A stretch of DNA of 64,000 bases from Diphasiastrum complanatum. Taxonomy: Eukaryota; Streptophyta; Lycopodiopsida; Lycopodiales; Lycopodiaceae. The position numbers and the translations under genes were made by a program. Below, piece by piece: positions 46,138 through 57,559 of the stretch. The notes beneath the pieces were generated by a model that was not told where the DNA came from, ran no database searches, and worked only from the letters and a program-made list of their open reading frames with translations. How positions within the stretch are numbered: the first letter of the stretch is position 1; every line of letters begins with the position of its first letter. The stretch is taken from contig MU831832.1 of the NCBI GenBank assembly GCA_029204225.1, positions 38,141 to 102,140 of the forward strand, given 5' to 3'.

Positions 46138-47639
46138 GATAAGGGGTGAAGACCAAGGAATAGGGCTGCCCACTTTTGATGAAGATTAGCTTGGATGGAA
46201 GCAGATTTAAAGATGTTATCTTGTGGACCTTTTATTGGGAACAATGAATATTCTATCAAGTCGAAAAGCACAAGGGTATCGCCAAACAAGATAAGCTGCA
46301 GCGTAGTTACAATGCATTCTCGAGACGTTGCATTCTTGGCTTAGTTAGAGAGTGGAGTGCATATTACTTTCCATTATTTTAAAATTATTGGTGGAATTTG
46401 TTTGAGGACATACACTTGAATATAGCAATTGAAAACTGGTGTATAATATTTCCTCAGGTGTGAAATGAGAGCATTAATACAAATGCCACTCATTTATATC
46501 TATTACATATAGAAGATGTCAAACTTGAATATTGAAATTTGACTTGCATAATCTAGCAATTAAGTGTGTGATTATGAGATTGAGCATCTTATTGGCGTCC
46601 ATGTACAATGCGTACACTTAAAAAAGCTTGCGATGTCTTGCATGAGGAAGCCAATACAATTGGATGTAGATGGAGCCCAAAATATGCTAGGAAACTCCTG
46701 CATTTTCAAATTCATGGGTCTACAACTTGTCAAACATTTTTCATGACAACATGCACCACAAATGGCTATGTCTACATCTTGAGTTGCTACTTGGATGTGC
46801 TCATTAATAAACTATATCCACTATGAGATGCGTCAACCATGCTAAGGAAAAGGGTGCTCATGCGAGAAGATGCTAAAATGTTGATGATGGCTCTTCTCCT
46901 TCATACGTCTTTCCACCTATCTGCTATGATGAAACACACATATGTAGCACAAGGAGCAATGACTCTGTGATTTAAATAGATTATACAAATAAAATACCGA
47001 CCTCTAAAGCATCACACATGTTGATATAGCTAGCTAAAAGTCGATGATAATTACAATAAGTTAAGTTGAGATTTGAAGTTTTTATATAGATAGCCTATTG
47101 ACAACATAGAATAGATCATTTGCGAGTATGAACCATAGATATTTCCAATGCTAGATGTCATGTGTTGTATCCACATGAATTATGATTGTTCGTACTCCTA
47201 TTTGTTGAGATTCAATAGAAATCAATGATTGTTGGATTTTCTCTTGCTTGTATTGTGCCATCAATATAGATGTTGTTGTATCTTCTTGTTTATTGAGCTT
47301 GCCAATTCATATCAACGATAATAAGATTCAATGGATGTCATGGATTTATTTTGGGGTATTCAATTTCTAGATCTATTCCTTGCCTTGGAATATAAATCAA
47401 GTTGCACTAATTTGTTTGAGAAATGACAAAGATTTTTAATTTCAATGACATATTGTCTTTTCTAGCTATTCTCTTAATCCGGTATTTTTTTAAAACATTT
47501 TCAAATCAAGAAACTAAATATAGGAAACTATTTAGATTATAAATCACATCACTCATCTTTTTTTCTCATGCATGCAACCTATGTAATGTTAAAAAAACAG
47601 ATAACAAAGATCCATTTATGCCCTTTGATCTTTGGCTAA
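46138..47639. other. No gene recognised
   Basis: One plus-strand frame at 46608-46826 (KKACDVLHEEANTIGCRWSP, YARKLLHFQIHG) has protein-like composition but no family I know. The rest is AT-rich with nothing supported. Confidence 0.35.
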
Positions 47640-48206
47640 TACGAAGAGCACATCTAGCTTCATTAAGAATGTAGAAATCTTGCATCTACTACACATAGAG
47701 GATATAAACTCAATAAGAACTTGTCAAAAACACTTATGTAAGTTAATTTACTATTCCAATCCATACAACAATCATACTCACCTGTGGGAACTCATACACA
47801 TAAGAAAATTAGCATTCTATACATAAGAATTTACTATATCACCACATATATGCAAAAAATGGATGTAGAACCCAATGAGATATCTTCAATAAGAATGAAT
47901 GAGAGAAGAATGAGAGGGATAAATTCCTCCCACGCTTGTAGCCTATTTATAACAGCCTCTGGCCCTATTTGGATCATCTTGCCCAAGCTTATCCACTTAT
48001 GAAAGTTTCTAGACACTTCTCTAAAAAACTAGATAACTTGACTAGATTCAATGTACTTCTTCTAACCAATTAGATTAGGTCTAAATTCGACCTTATCAAC
48101 TTGCATAAGTTTCCAAAAATAGTAAATCCACTATTCTTAGGCCTTATTAACTTTATAAAGTTTATTTCAAAGATAAAAAATGCATATTGGTCGGGCTTAC
48201 ACAACC
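47640..48206 (-). repeat. Probable LTR of the truncated RT-less Copia (copy B)
   Basis: Follows the layout of the 9581-10230 LTR: a GAGAGAAGAATGAG-type stretch, a TTTATAACAG promoter-like box, CCCTATTTGGATCA, TAGATTCAATGTAC, then AAATTC blocks. Similarity is modest and the edges are unclear. Confidence 0.45.
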
Positions 48207-48326
48207 ACACTTACACACCCACTTACGAAAGTGATCTGTTTTTTGCTCATATATAAAGGAGATCTACTAAAGTCTAAAATGATTATGGGATAAAACCATA
48301 TACGTACATGTTTGGACAAAGGCAAC
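48207..48326. repeat. Dispersed repeat, copy 2
   Basis: Matches 39948-40070, including the block CTCATATATAAAGGAGATCT. It separates the possible LTR from the module copy. Confidence 0.8.
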
Positions 48327-48339
48327 TATGGTTTTATAA

Positions 48340-49127
48340 TAGCTTTCATAACTAATATAGAGAGTAGTGTCCACATTGGATGCTTCACTATTTCTTACAT
48401 CAATTTTACTTATCAAGATGTAACTAGAGCATGAAGAACCAAATAGAATGTAAATGCAATGATTCCTCCATGCTTCCAACTTTGAACTCTCTGGAAACTA
48501 ACAACAAACAAACAATAAATGTGAGTAATCAACCAATGCTTGCATGTCTCCTCAATCTTTGTCCTTCCTTGATATGTCTCCACCATAAAAAGCCATGAAT
48601 GAGCCTCCATCTCCATCTTGCCATAAGATATCATCATCAATTGATGACTTGATCATGAATGAGTGATATAATGAGCCTCCCTTATCTTCATTTCCATCAA
48701 CAAAACCATCCAAGAATACTAGTACAAATCCAACATCAAAATGATGCAAAACAATGTAAGTGGTTTCACCATATCTTGACAAGTTGCACACATTCGCATG
48801 AAATTGCTCAAACTTTAGAACAAGTAAAGTAAACTTGAACAAAACTTCCTTGTTGCTCCCTTGACCTTGATTGAGTCTTCAAACACCTGCAAAAGTAGAT
48901 CCAAAGTATCTTTGCCATTTAACTTCCCTTCAATGCTCTTGACTAGCTCCAAATTGCCACCTTTCCTTTTGTGTTGTTGAAGCTCTTCAAGATCAATCTC
49001 TTCATCTTCCTCTTCAAAGTCATTGAACAAAATTTGTTTTCCAGATCCATTAGTTGCTTCCAATCCTTGAAAACCACCACCCATTTGCATATCATCATCT
49101 ACACAAGAAGATGAACCAAGACATGTG
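48340..49127 (-). pseudogene. Second copy of the RT-replacing module
   Basis: Matches the module at 10815-11880 in the same orientation: LGSSSCVDDDMQMGG, TNGSGKQILFNDF, GGNLELVKSIEGKL, FEQFHANVCNLSRYG, HHFDVGFVLVFLDGF, DILWQDGDGGSF and SKIDVRNSEASNVD. It has a frameshift near 48840, others later, and lacks an internal ~60-codon stretch present in the first copy. Its left end stops near 48340, with no RNase H beyond. Confidence 0.85.
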
Positions 49128-49741
49128 AGTAAAGCAAAGTTTGTGCTTTCAACTTGCTTACCCTTCTCATCGTATGGAAGCCTAGATGGCTTTTTCATTT
49201 GCTTTTAGGATATTCTTAGAATTTGAATTGGAGAGGCATCTCCACCATCACCATCCAAAGAACCATCTTCATCACCATAAAAAATGTTAGATTGATCAAC
49301 ATCAACAACATCAAGCTTATCCACATTCCCCTCTTCAAAGACGACATCCTTAGAAATGTGAACTTTCTTTGACTTAGGAATGTAAACCCTATATGCTTTT
49401 CTTACTTCACTATAGCCCACCAAGATTTCTTGCAAGTCCTCCATACTTGAAAATGCCTTTTGAATAGCAAAACTTTGAACAAGATTAGCATGATCATCCA
49501 ACAAGCCATTAAGAACTACTTGAACAAGTTCTATTTCCTTACTGCTTTGATCAATACATGCTAACTCACCATTGAATGCTTTAACCCTCAAAACAAAAGC
49601 ATGAGCACTTTCATCCTTCTTTTGCAAAATTTGAAAGATTTTCTTCCCAAGAATTAGAACCCTTGATGTAGACGTGGACTCATAAAACTTCTTTAGAGCT
49701 TCCCAAGGCTTCACTAGATGTAGTGCACTTACCAACTTCCA
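49128..49741 (-). pseudogene. Copia gag fused directly to integrase C-terminus
   Basis: The frame 49205-49735 begins as gag (ALKKFYESTSTSRVL...LVQSFAIQKAFSSMEDLQEIL) and switches within one codon to the integrase C-terminal region (VGYSEVRKAYRVYIPKSKKV). The rest of gag, protease and the integrase core are missing. A second frame (49198 downward) carries the linker KPSRLPYDEKGKQV into the module. Similarity to the 9.6-15.6 kb element ends at about 49741. Confidence 0.85.
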
Positions 49742-49995
49742 ACGTCTCTATGCCTCTTGTATATGTATTGACATACATGTACATTTCAATCTGATGAAGC
49801 TGATGAGATGATGATGATAATCGATTTATTTATTCATAGACAAACACAATATATGTTTTTACATCGATTAGTTTAAGACAGAGAATTAGAATAAGTTAGC
49901 AAAAGATCTTCGAATCATGATAGCTATTACAAAACTAAGATAGTTTTGAGCACACAGTTTTCTAACGCAATTGTCTTGTGTTGTCCACATATCAC
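49742..49995. other. Unassigned junction sequence
   Basis: No motif recognised between two Copia remnants. Confidence 0.4.
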
Positions 49996-50268
49996 CTAAT
50001 TTGTATCTTTATACTTTCTCAATCGATTGAATTTTGTTGAGATGTATTCTCCACCATTGTCTGATCTCAAGGCTTTGATTTGTCTACCAGTCTCTTTACT
50101 AATAAGCTCAATTGCAAATATAAAATAGAAAGTAAACAAATCTATGAAATCACTACAAAAGGTGAAGCACTCCTTTATATCATGTCCTTTCTTCTTGCAA
50201 TACTTGTAGAAGGATTTGGCATGTTGATATTTTGACTTTTCTTGTTTTATTGGATGTGTATCTTCCAC
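49996..50268 (-). pseudogene. Copia zinc-knuckle/integrase remnant of another family
   Basis: An open minus-strand frame with SFYKYCKKKGHDIKEC (a Copia gag knuckle in which the first Cys is Tyr), then a hydrophobic linker, then KETGRQIKALRSDNGGEYIS, the integrase core with its second catalytic Asp. Protease and the first part of integrase are missing between the two. Confidence 0.75.
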
Positions 50269-50276
50269 CTTTTCAC

Positions 50277-51852
50277 ATGGTGGAGCCCGAGGAACCGCGC
50301 ACTAAAAGGCTCACACTTTTGCTGTCAAGCCATGTTAGTTTACCACTCGGAGAACTACTGCGGATTGCACTACAAGCGAAAAGCCTTCCAGCTGAATGGG
50401 CCAAAGCGGATGAGAAGCCAGTAGTGCCTAAGCCCATATATTGTGCGGGCTATGATGAAACAAGTAACGTCCTCCACATCGGAGCAGCATGGGAAAGTGA
50501 GGAACACAACATCACTTTGTCAATCAAACACAAGAGATACGAGGACGAGGCGGCAGTGGTAGATGGAGGATCGGGTGTCAATCTGATCCACTACTTTGTA
50601 CGAAAAATGGGGTCTACAAGGATTGAAGCCAGCAAGATTCACCATCAAGCTAGCAGATCAATCCTGTGTGAAACCAAAAGTTGTAGTTGCTGATATTCCC
50701 GTAAAGATAGCAGGCATGCAGTTTCTGATTACTTTTGTGGCCATGGATATACCTGAATCTCCATCTGCATACCGTGTTTTATTGGGAAGGCCATGGTTGA
50801 GGACTGCGCAAGTAGTACACAACTGGAGTACATGAAAACTCACCTTCGAGAATAGAGAACAGGTTGTAAAGGTAGATCCAACCACATGGGCGGTGAAACC
50901 TATTGCACCCAAAGCTAATGACGGATCATCCACGACAGATCATACGATTGATCGCCCAAGGCCAGCCAAGGGAGGTCACTATCATTCAGAGACGGATGTC
51001 ATGAGATGGACAGATGCATTAGCAACTATTGACTTCCAGGCATGTCAATATGAATCAGATCCAGAACCGAGTACATCTTCATCCAAATGTTACACTATGG
51101 ACACGCCAATCACATTTGGGGTGAATATGATAAACGTAGCATGGTTGTCAGCGGAGCCGATTGAGAACCCAGTGGACAATGATCTAGTCCCTTGGCAACA
51201 TGCTCTAACTTATAATAAGGAGATTGAGCTGACTGATGAACAAGTCCTACACCACATGGACCCAGATCGTTACGGAACCAAGAAGGTACCAGCTCAACCA
51301 CCACAAAGGTCTGCTATGGCGAAAGTCTCAAGGATCGATCCACCCAAGGCACTTGCGAATAAGAAGAATCAGTTGAAGCAACGCTACAACTAGGTGATCC
51401 GATGGAGTGACCTGTCCGAAGAGGCAATAGCTACAGTAGACGTTGATATTCGCAACCATGAGGCGAATGTCACAGCAGTCCCGAAGAAAGACAACAAGGA
51501 TGAACCCACCGAAATGACAAAAAAGAACAAAAGGAAGGTGTTGGATTCCTTGAAGTCAGTCAAGTTGGACTCAGATATAGCGTCATCTTCTACACAGGTG
51601 ACAGAAAATAAAAAATGGCCAGTCGGGCCAAGATCAATATGCTCTAATACTTTCAAGAATTATACATTGGACGACGTGGTAATCATGATGCCGCAAGCCC
51701 AACGAGAACCTAATCAAAGTCAGGCACCAGCGGAACAAGTCTTAGAGGGACCTGCGCGTACACAACCGATGAATCTTGTAGAACCAGGAGAAGAAGGAAG
51801 GATAGTACATGTGGGAGAGCAGCTAACACCCACGCAGTTCAAGAGACTATGA
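50277..51852 (+). pseudogene. Gypsy protease and linker region
   Basis: The first frame runs MVEPEEPRTKRLTLLLSSHV to AAVVDGGSGVNLIHYFVRKM, which contains the retropepsin active-site region (D-G-G-S-G). A frame change near 50600 leads to YRVLLGRPWLRTAQVVHNW, the conserved G-R-P-W-L of Gypsy proteases. Stops at 50833 (TGA), 51391 (TAG) and 51850 (TGA) interrupt an otherwise continuous frame. Confidence 0.85.
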
Positions 51853-51855
51853 TCC

Positions 51856-52720
51856 TTGTTGGTGGAATATAAAGACTGTTTTGCTTGGAGCTATAGTGAT
51901 CTAAAGGGCATTCCGCCAACAGTAGTCCAACACACCATACCTTTGGTGGACGGAGCAGTCCCCAAGGTAAGCCGTTACTACCGCTGCAACCCGAATTATA
52001 CAAAACTGATCAAGCAAGAGTTGCAAAAGCTTATGGATGTAGATTTCATTTACGAAATCGAGCACACGGAATGGGTATCGCCGATAGTTATAGTACCCAA
52101 GAAGAATGGCAAAATGCGGATCTGTGTTAATCTGAAGGCGCTTAATGCAGTCACCAAAAAGGACCATTTCCCTTTACCATTTACGGAAAGTGTCCTCGAT
52201 AGAGTAGCTGGCGACGAAGCCTACAGTTTTTTGGACGGCTACAACCAAGTGAAAATAGCCCCCCGGGACCAGCACAAGACAGCATTCGCCATGGAATGGG
52301 GAACTTATGCCTATAAAGTGATGCCATTCGGACTTTGCAATGCCCCAAGCACTTTCCAGTGAGTCATGCAAGCGGCATTCAAAGATTAATCATTATTGAT
52401 CTACCATTACCGGGGACGATCCGTGAGGTCTACATTTTCATGGGTCATGCTAACTATTATAGGATCTTCATTCTTGATTTTGCGGAATAACCAGACCAAT
52501 TTACAAGCTAACAACGGATCCACATTGGAATGAGGAAGCTCTAAAGGCTTTCCAGAAGATTAAGGATGCATTGGTCTCAACACCAATCTTACGACCACCC
52601 AATTGGTCCATTAAGTTCCACGTGCATACGGACGCATCAAAGTATGCAGTTGGAGCAGTCTTAACCCAGCCAGGTGAACACAACAAGGATTTTCCAATCC
52701 GATTTGCAAGCCGATAGCTC
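51856..52720 (+). pseudogene. Gypsy reverse transcriptase with the YVDD segment deleted
   Basis: The N-terminal half is clear: SPIVIVPKKNGKMRICVNLK, DHFPLPFTESVLDRVAG, MPFGLCNAPSTFQ, then a TGA and VMQAAFKD. At about 52389 the sequence jumps to LPLPGTIREVYIFMGHANYY, which normally lies about 80-100 residues later, so the catalytic Y-x-D-D strand is gone. After a one-base shift, TRPIYKLTTDPHWNEEALKA continues to RNase H. Confidence 0.88.
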
Positions 52721-53085
52721 AGTGATACCGAAATGAATTATTCAACCACAGAGCGGGAAGCATTGGCAATGATCTATGCGGTTAATAAGTTTCGACACTA
52801 TTTAATGGCCACACATTTTGCTTTTTATACGGACCATCAACCCTTGCTATATCTCGTTAATAAAACTTGCAACACCGGGAGAATCACCAGATGGCTCCTT
52901 CTGTTGTTGGAATTTGATTTTCAAATAGTAGTTTACAAGGGAAACAACACTACATGGCAGATCATGTGCCACGAATCAAGGGAAACGAGATTGCAACCCA
53001 ACCCGACGATGAGCTGGCAGATGCTACCTTATTTTACGTGGACACAGTACCAGAATGGACTGCCGACATTGTTGAATATCTAATG
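52600..53085 (+). pseudogene. Gypsy RNase H
   Basis: FHVHTDASKYAVGAVLTQPG carries the first catalytic Asp, NYSTTEREALAMIYAVNKFR the Glu, and FYTDHQPLLYL the second Asp. A TAG at 52717-52719 interrupts FASR-x-LSDTEMNY. The frame is lost near 52980. Confidence 0.88.
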
Positions 53086-53130
53086 TGGGGCCAACCAGAC
53101 AAATCACTACCAAAGACAGAACAGTGAAAA

Positions 53131-54305
53131 TTGGTCTTGAAGGCTAGACCTTATCAGCTGATTGCCGACCAGTTGTACCAAAGAGGTCCAAACGGAATTC
53201 TTCAGCGATGTATTCTTCCTCATGAGACCACCCAGATCATTTTGCTTTCACATGAAGGCACGGGTGGAGGTCATTTTGCATCTGACATTACAGTTCGCAA
53301 GATCCTGCAATCAGGATATTGGTGGGCAACGATTCATAAAGATACGGAGGAATACTTGAAAAAGTGCGATGTGTGCCAAAGGGCAAGGAGACCAACAAGA
53401 TTGAACTATGATCTACTGCACCCAGTCTTAGCCCAAGCACCGTTCGAAAAATGGGGATTGAATTATATTAGTCCAATTCACCCTGCAGTAAGGAGTTCCC
53501 AGGCACAATACATAATCGTAGCCATACACTACCTCACCAAATGGGTTGAAGCCAAGGCAGTAAGAGTAGCTGATGCTAGGACCACTGCCAAGTTCCTTTA
53601 TGAAAATATCATTGTGCACTTCGGATGCCCGATGGAACTAGTCAGTGATCACGGAAGCCATTTCATCAATGAGACCATCAAGGTCCTGTTGGAGGAATTC
53701 TTTATGATCCACAGAACTAGTACGCCTTATTATCCTCGTGGAAATGGGCAAGCAGAATCATCCAATAAGATTCTGTGTAGCGAGCTCACAAAAACAGTTG
53801 AAGCTAGCAGATCAGATTGGGAACACAAGTTGCATGCTGCACTGTGGGCATTCAGGACATCATATAAAGAGAGCACTGATCAAACACCCTTTCAATTGGT
53901 ATATGGTCAGGATGCTATGATGCCAGTAGAGTTTTTAGTTCCTTCATTAAGGATTGCCACCGCGCAACGTCTTAATGAGTCCAAATCTCTACAGCTACGT
54001 CTCAAAGCTTTGCATAAGCTCTGTGAAACACACTTACTAGTTGTGCATGCACTGGTAGCTGAAAAGGAAAGACGCAAAGCTTGGCATGATCGCAGATTAC
54101 AAAAGAAGGATTTTCGTTTAGGAGATCTGGTCCTGATGTATAAACCAAGGCGATCAAGGGGAAGTTGAAATTCACGAGTGAAGGTCCTTATAGGATCAAG
54201 GAAATTCTTAATCATGGGGCCATGAACTTAGAAAAGCTAGATGGGATGCCATTCGACACACCCATCAACGGTAGCCGGTTGCACAAGTACTGGCCACCAC
54301 AGTGA
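53131..54305 (+). pseudogene. Gypsy integrase
   Basis: Open for 345 codons. The zinc-binding part (HEGTGGGH, later CDVCQRARRP) is followed by the core. The first catalytic position is WGLNYISPIHP, where Asp is usual, so it reads Asn. VSDHGSHF keeps the second Asp and GQAESSNKIL the Glu. RLGDLVLMYKPRRSRGS ends the frame. A shift leads to GPYRIKEILNHGAMNLEKLD and ends SRLHKYWPPQ at 54303. Confidence 0.9.
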
Positions 54306-55400
54306 GACAGATCCAGATTGGGGATGGCATGTTACAAAAAGCAAATATGCTCATCCATCACCGCTAGATCTAAGGAGATCAAGCCAAATCAATCTAAATC
54401 CATCAGGATTCAGCCAGATCTGACAAGATCGGAGAAATCCATCAGCATCCAAGGAGGATCCAGATCCTGATAGGATAAAAAAAAGAAGTAGATCACCAGA
54501 TTGACTGATGGATCTACTACCAAGAATCCATCAAAACTTCCAGAGCACTACCAACAGTCAGATCAAGCTTGGATGAAGCTGATTACCAGTTTACAAAAGT
54601 TAAAAATCAGAAAATCTCGAGATCTCGTCAAAAAACACTCTAAAAGAGCACTTTTTCATGATTTTTTGAGATCCCCTGGGAGATAGCTCTTGAAAATTGG
54701 ACAGTCACCATATCTGACCTAGATGCATCCATGAAGATCTCTGCGAGAGTTTCTGATGGAAGAATCATCATTTTTTAGTATATGCGAGAGTTCCCAGAAG
54801 CAAAATTTTCAGAACCCTCGTAGAGCATCAAGATGATCTTACCAGCTCTCGCAAGGTGTCTAAATGGAATCAGAGCAGTGAAATTAGCCTGCCTACATGG
54901 TCTGATCTTGAAAATCCAATCATAGGAACAAGTTGTGCGAGAGATCACTTCCTGCAAGAGTTGAACCCTCGCAGATAGCCTGAACCCTTGCAGAACCTTC
55001 GCATAGCAGTCAAATCACCTTCTGAACTCTCGCAAACTTCCTTGAGGTTTTCAGAATTTTGTGAAGAAGGTGCCTGCCAAAATTTGGGTAGAACCGAACA
55101 AGGGAAATGGATTTCACCGAATACGCACTCTAAATTTCACTATATAAGGGCTGAATTCGAGTCATTTGTCACCTTGCTAGCGAAGCTCTGCCGAAATTTC
55201 CACTGAAAATACCAAGTTTTTTGTTTTCAACCAAACTTCCTACCAACTGTCATCTGCTCATATTAAACACCGATCTGCGCTCTGAACTACAATCATTGTC
55301 ATCCAACACTCATTATTCTCAGTTTTCTACTGTTTCCACATCTTTTTTCCATTTTCCACCGTTTTTTCTACTTTTCTGACTTTTTCAACCACTAACCATC
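54306..55400 (+). other. Gypsy 3' untranslated region (probable)
   Basis: No ORF of note. Phrases built on CTCTCGCA / CTCGCAGA recur many times between 54730 and 55040, and similar CTTCGC/CTTTGCC phrases occur at 60.25-60.62 kb in the other Gypsy element. Functions unknown. Confidence 0.5.
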
Positions 55401-55409
55401 ATTGCTAAC

Positions 55410-55870
55410 ATGGCCTCCTCATCCTCTGAAGACTTTGGCGCCAAATAGGTGATCCAGCGTGACATCCCCGAGGCCACGCAGATTTGGCCTCTACCCTCTA
55501 ACACTTTGATCTAACCATGGCTGCAGACAGCCGGTCCACTCCTTGAAGCAGTGGGTTTTTTACCCGGTGCTCTTCCATTCTGAGATTAACATGGGCCTCG
55601 ACCTTCACGCTTACACCACCTGGGACAAGGACAAAGCTCCTTTCCACTTCCTATACCAAGGTACCACGTACAAGGTCAGGATTAACGCTGACTCGATGGT
55701 CACCGTTGGCATTATGTCCGGTGATCGTCAACCCATCTCCCATCGCCACGCCAAAGCTCTAATCAAACCATTTGTCACCCAAACCACACCATAAATCCCT
55801 ATCCAGACTAATAATGGTTACCTGATAGAAGCTATCACGGAACCCGTCATTCAGGCGGTTGCGCATCTGT
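55410..55870 (+). pseudogene. Possible extra ORF downstream of Gypsy pol
   Basis: From ATG 55410 (MASSSSEDFGAK, then TAG) and, one or more frame changes on, 55543-55794 encodes QWVFYPVLFHSEINMGLDLH, AYTTWDKDKAPFHFLYQG and TTYKVRINADSMVTVGIMSG. I recognise no domain. Some plant Gypsy lineages (Tat, Athila) carry extra ORFs after pol. That placement fits, but homology is not shown. Confidence 0.4.
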
Positions 55871-56719
<849 letters not shown>

Positions 56720-56859
56720 CTAATCAATCTACCATCAAGGAGATGAAGTTAGTTGTCACGCGTAGGTTCGTTCCCATGAGAGCGATAACACATTATTTTT
56801 TCAGCATGAATGAGGGATTCACATCTAAGTCTAGCATCCATTAACACTAAGCATTAACA

Positions 56860-57437
56860 TTACAATCATTAACACTAAGATCCTTAATGAAGATAACTTA
56901 CTCTTTCTCTCTCTCCCTTTCTCTCTCATAAAAAGTATAAAAACATGCAAACCCAACAACAATCAGATCCAACAATTGATAAATCCAAAGAAAGCATGAG
57001 AGATGGAGGAAAAGTGATAGAGAGCAAGGACATTCATAAATCCATTTCAAAAGAGAACGAATCTGCTTTATTGAAATGAAAATATGTGCATGTGTAGGAA
57101 ACTCAAGTTGGTCCCTTTTTAAAGTAAAGAGGAGGATTCTGGCCTCTGAATCCTATTGATCCATTTCTGCCTCCCTAACTATTCAAATTTAAAAAAGAGT
57201 GAGAACCATCCAAATTGGAGAAAAAACCCAACTTTATTCACTAACTTGACATTTAGGCCTTACGACATCAAAAGTCCCCGCAAAAAGGCCTAAAGTCCTT
57301 TTATTGACTTTCTAACTAATCAAATAACTATGTGATCATCGGGTTGGACTTACACACACAGGGTGCCAAATCCCTCTCACTTATTAACTAGAGTTAGGGT
57401 TGCCTTGGGATCTGCAAACCCTCCAACAGTATCCCCC
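56860..57437 (-). repeat. Probable LTR, minus orientation (left limit uncertain)
   Basis: At its right end minus-strand GGTGGGGGATAC is followed by TGTTGGAGGGTTTGC, a polypurine tract and LTR start. A 50-bp stretch (ATTGAAATGAAAATATGTGC...) at 57072-57122 resembles 27195-27246 in another LTR. It may be the 3' LTR of the Gypsy on its right. Confidence 0.45.
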
Positions 57438-57559
57438 ACCAAAACTGGTGGCGGTCCCACGACACTTGCGAGATGCAGTTACCGTGGGCTTTTATTTGCA
57501 TTACGTCGAATCTTTACTAAATGACACTACACCTTCTCCATGAAATCGAGTCGGGCAAT

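Larger units (their letters stand above)
50277..54305 (+). mobile_element. Ty3/Gypsy retrotransposon polyprotein, decayed, LTRs not identified
   Basis: Plus-strand order: retropepsin, linker, reverse transcriptase, RNase H, integrase, which is Gypsy order (integrase last). Gag is missing at the left, where sequence changes to a minus-strand Copia remnant. LTRs were not found. Domains are detailed in separate entries. Confidence 0.9.
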
